A DNA stretch of 64,000 bases from GYS-P2D sp964414425 (lineage in GTDB: Bacteria; Bacteroidota; Bacteroidia; Chitinophagales; Saprospiraceae), in contig CAYPWL010000002.1 in NCBI GenBank assembly GCA_964414425.1, forward strand, positions 1 to 64,000, given 5' to 3'. Under the pieces are notes generated by a model. It saw nothing but the letters and a program-made list of their open reading frames with translations, had not been told where the DNA came from and did no database searches. The first letter of the stretch is position 1, and every line of letters begins with the position of its first letter. This document shows positions 61,866 to 64,000 of this stretch, piece after piece. The position numbers and the translations under genes were made by a program.

Positions 61866-62951
61866 TTACCACTTAGTCCGACTGGCAATCAACTCGATCT
61901 GCTGAAGCATATCACGCTTAGCTTTGCCTGGAGCCATGATAAATCCATCAATCTGTAAGAATTTTTTCTGCTCCTCATTGACAATGACGTAGGTTATAAA
62001 TGGTCCACCCATGAAGTCATTTTCCATCTCCCAGATGCCACGAAACTCTCTGGCAAAGTTATCTCCGACCGTCTTATCCCAGTTAAGCATGGGCAGGTCG
62101 ACGTCATTGATCTGGATATAAGAGTTCTCTGCATCACTGCTGACATTCTTACCGAATACATCAAAGTTTGCTTTGACCGCATCCTTTTCTATAGATGCAG
62201 GACCAGTATATGGGTACTGCCTCACAGCTATACACATCACAGACTCCTTAATATCACGTCTGAACCAAATCAATCCGTTGTCCTCTGGCTTATCGAGTGC
62301 AATCTTATAATCTCCAGGAATATTAACTGTAGCACCGAAACGCTCTTGTGTCATACTGGCATAACCATCGCCTTCTCCTAAGACATATGCCGCTGCATAT
62401 AGTTGCTCAGAGTCATGCTCTAAGATTTTGGCCGCAATACCATCGTAGTTTTTCTCTACAGCAGTAGCTAACTCATCAAGTGATCGGGCAAATACATAAA
62501 TCAAGATTTGACTATTCGCCCATTTGTCACGGCCTACAGACGTATTAAATGTGGGATCAGTCATGGCACGTTGATACCCTTCTTCTCCCAGATCGGCCCG
62601 AACAAATTTAGTTGTGGGAGACTCCTCGTTACTCAGATTGGCAACGATGAGATAAGTCCTCAATTGCTTCTTAAGTGGTTGTGCAGCCAACTCACCTACT
62701 TGAAATCGGCGAAGATCAAAGGTAGGTTCTGGACTCGGTGTGATCGGATAAGCCGAACTAAACAGGTAGTTTATGGTGTCACCGACAACACTATTCCACA
62801 CTACGTTATCAGAAACTACGACCACCTGATTCATCTTGCCGAGAGCAGTCGGTCTGCCTTGTGCTGACTTAGTTGGATCTGATACACCACAAGAGAAAGT
62901 CGTGATAGCGATCAGGACTAATGCACAGGTGTACTTTATTATTTTTATCAT
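61866..62951 (-). CDS. DUF4837 family lipoprotein
   Basis: The 361-residue lipoprotein (lipobox TFSC, Cys21) has the DUF4837 pattern: an early MNQVVVVSDNVVWNSVVGD segment, YPITPSPEPTFDLRRF, and the late EFRGIWEMENDFMGGPFITYV strand. Function is not known for the family, which is largely confined to Bacteroidota. It lies 69 bp after the MoxR gene on the same strand and is convergent with the large barrel protein. Confidence 0.87.
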   Translation of the reverse strand: MIKIIKYTCALVLIAITTFSCGVSDPTKSAQGRPTALGKMNQVVVVSDNVVWNSVVGDTINYLFSSAYPITPSPEPTFDLRRFQVGELAAQPLKKQLRTYLIVANLSNEESPTTKFVRADLGEEGYQRAMTDPTFNTSVGRDKWANSQILIYVFARSLDELATAVEKNYDGIAAKILEHDSEQLYAAAYVLGEGDGYASMTQERFGATVNIPGDYKIALDKPEDNGLIWFRRDIKESVMCIAVRQYPYTGPASIEKDAVKANFDVFGKNVSSDAENSYIQINDVDLPMLNWDKTVGDNFAREFRGIWEMENDFMGGPFITYVIVNEEQKKFLQIDGFIMAPGKAKRDMLQQIELIASRTKW

Positions 62952-63020
62952 ATGTGATGCTCCTTATCTAACATTAAAAGATAGCACCTCTAAGATGATC
63001 AAAAGACTGAAAATGTTGTA

Positions 63021-63986
63021 TTACAACAGTTTCTTAATGATATCCTCTTCGGTGATACCCTCCGCTTCTGCTTTGTAGTTACGCACGATTCTATGCCTCA
63101 ACACATAAGTAGCTATGGCTTTTACATCTTCTATATCAGGAGAATACTTACCTGAGATAGCAGCATGACATTTTGCCCCTAAGACTAAGTATTGAGAGGC
63201 TCTTGGTCCTGCGCCCCATGATATGTAGTTGTTGACGACCTCTGCGGCCTTCTCCGTGCCAGGCCTTGTAGATACTGCCAGTGACACGGCGTACTCAAGC
63301 ACATTGTCAGCGATTGGAATTTTTCTGACCAAATCTTGGAAGTATAATATCTGCTCGGCTGTCAAGACGTTATCCAAAGTAACTTTCTTACTTGCAGTAG
63401 TCTCCTTGACAACATTGATCTCCTCTTGATAGCTCGGATAGGTCAAGGGTATGTTAAACATGAATCTATCTAACTGCGCCTCTGGCAATGGATAGGTACC
63501 CTCTTGCTCAATAGGGTTCTGTGTAGCCAACACAAAAAATGGTTTAGCAAGCTCGTATCGCTCACCACTTATCGTCACGCTGCGCTCCTGCATCGCCTCA
63601 AGCAATGCCGCCTGAGTCTTAGGAGGTGTACGGTTGATCTCATCCGCTAATACGATGTTAGAAAATAGAGGTCCCTTGTTAAACTTAAATTCTCTATTGT
63701 CTCCGAGGATCTCAGATCCTGTGATATCCGACGGCATCAAGTCAGGCGTAAACTGTATACGCTTGAACTCGAGATCAAGCACTTCTGAGATCGTGCTGAC
63801 GAGAAGCGTCTTGGCTAATCCCGGCACACCGACAAGAAGACTGTGTCCATTCCCAAATAGTGAGATAAGGACCATCTTAACTACTTCCTTTTGCCCTACG
63901 ATTATCTTACCAATCTCCGCACTTAAGTCATTATATGATTTAGCTAATGCATCTACCGCCTCAACATCACTACTATAGTTTTGCAT
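63021..63986 (-). CDS. MoxR-family AAA+ ATPase
   Basis: The 321-residue ATPase has a Walker A GVPGLAKT (53-60), Walker B IVLADEINR (111-119), and the MoxR landmarks KTQAALLEAMQERSVT, FVLATQNPIEQEGTYPLPEAQLDRF and the C-terminal lid with SWGAGPRASQYL. MoxR ATPases act as chaperones that help mature metal- or VWA-containing complexes and usually precede DUF58 and VWA genes; none of these is in the visible part, and the operon continues to DUF4837. The start at 63986 lies 14 bp from the window edge, so upstream context is missing. Confidence 0.93.
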   Translation of the reverse strand: MQNYSSDVEAVDALAKSYNDLSAEIGKIIVGQKEVVKMVLISLFGNGHSLLVGVPGLAKTLLVSTISEVLDLEFKRIQFTPDLMPSDITGSEILGDNREFKFNKGPLFSNIVLADEINRTPPKTQAALLEAMQERSVTISGERYELAKPFFVLATQNPIEQEGTYPLPEAQLDRFMFNIPLTYPSYQEEINVVKETTASKKVTLDNVLTAEQILYFQDLVRKIPIADNVLEYAVSLAVSTRPGTEKAAEVVNNYISWGAGPRASQYLVLGAKCHAAISGKYSPDIEDVKAIATYVLRHRIVRNYKAEAEGITEEDIIKKLL

Positions 63987-64000
63987 GTTATTACTTGTAC

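Noticed and set aside
1..64000. tRNA, rRNA, riboswitch and attachment sites
   Set aside because: I looked through the intergenic regions and saw no cloverleaf with tRNA landmarks, no rRNA sequence, no recognised riboswitch core and no integrase with flanking direct repeats; a covariance-model search would be needed to be certain.

Overview
This 64 kb window comes from a member of the phylum Bacteroidota, probably a marine, polysaccharide-using Saprospiria-like organism; the class is only a guess. The phylum rests on a SusC/SusD pair, a TonB receptor paired with a DUF4249 lipoprotein, DUF4837, DUF6089, VCBS/ASPIC repeat lipoproteins, a blaI-TonB-blaR1 operon, many lipoproteins with a clean lipobox, and at least one promoter of the TTG/TAnnTTTG type. 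No tRNA, rRNA, CRISPR array, transposase or phage gene was seen.

Layout. 1-2.9 kb: BlaI repressor, TonB-domain lipoprotein and M56 antirepressor (cut by the window edge). 3.2-8.2 kb: alkane monooxygenase alkB, divergent from a TetR gene that is coupled to a DUF1080 lipoprotein and a haem-containing dehydrogenase-like lipoprotein. 8.9-14.1 kb: a tightly packed minus-strand operon (MBL hydrolase, SDR, crotonase, transglutaminase-like, SDR) facing a second TetR gene across a 446-bp region with several inverted repeats. 14.1-23.3 kb: a ChbG-type deacetylase, a Gfo/Idh/MocA oxidoreductase, a redoxin/haem/copper-monooxygenase fusion, then an ABC exporter operon ending in a beta-lactamase-fold protein that has lost its catalytic Ser and Lys. 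23.3-28 kb: housekeeping-like genes (PaaE-type reductase, LysE exporter, YjbQ, DUF6089, acyltransferase, UPF0158).

28-33.5 kb is the most unusual part. A small DUF559 nuclease gene is bracketed by copies of a 70-bp repeat that can fold into a closed stem carrying two hairpins. A second intact copy supplies the stop codon of the last gene of the next operon. That operon holds a PadR regulator followed by five tandem paralogous membrane proteins. 33.6-38 kb: AraC regulator divergent from a phytanoyl-CoA-dioxygenase-like gene, a sodium symporter and an SDR.

38-56.4 kb (minus strand): DUF4249/TonB receptor pair, three coupled FG-GAP/VCBS lipoproteins (one with a c-type haem site), a strong terminator, SusD, SusC and a GH16 beta-glucanase with a Calx-beta domain. 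Together these look like a laminarin or other beta-1,3-glucan utilisation locus. 56.6-64 kb: a vanadium-haloperoxidase-like lipoprotein, a glyoxalase-II-like hydrolase, a large three-module surface protein with a degenerate peptidase site, DUF4837 and a MoxR ATPase.

All functions are inferred from reading motifs by eye; no database search was run.
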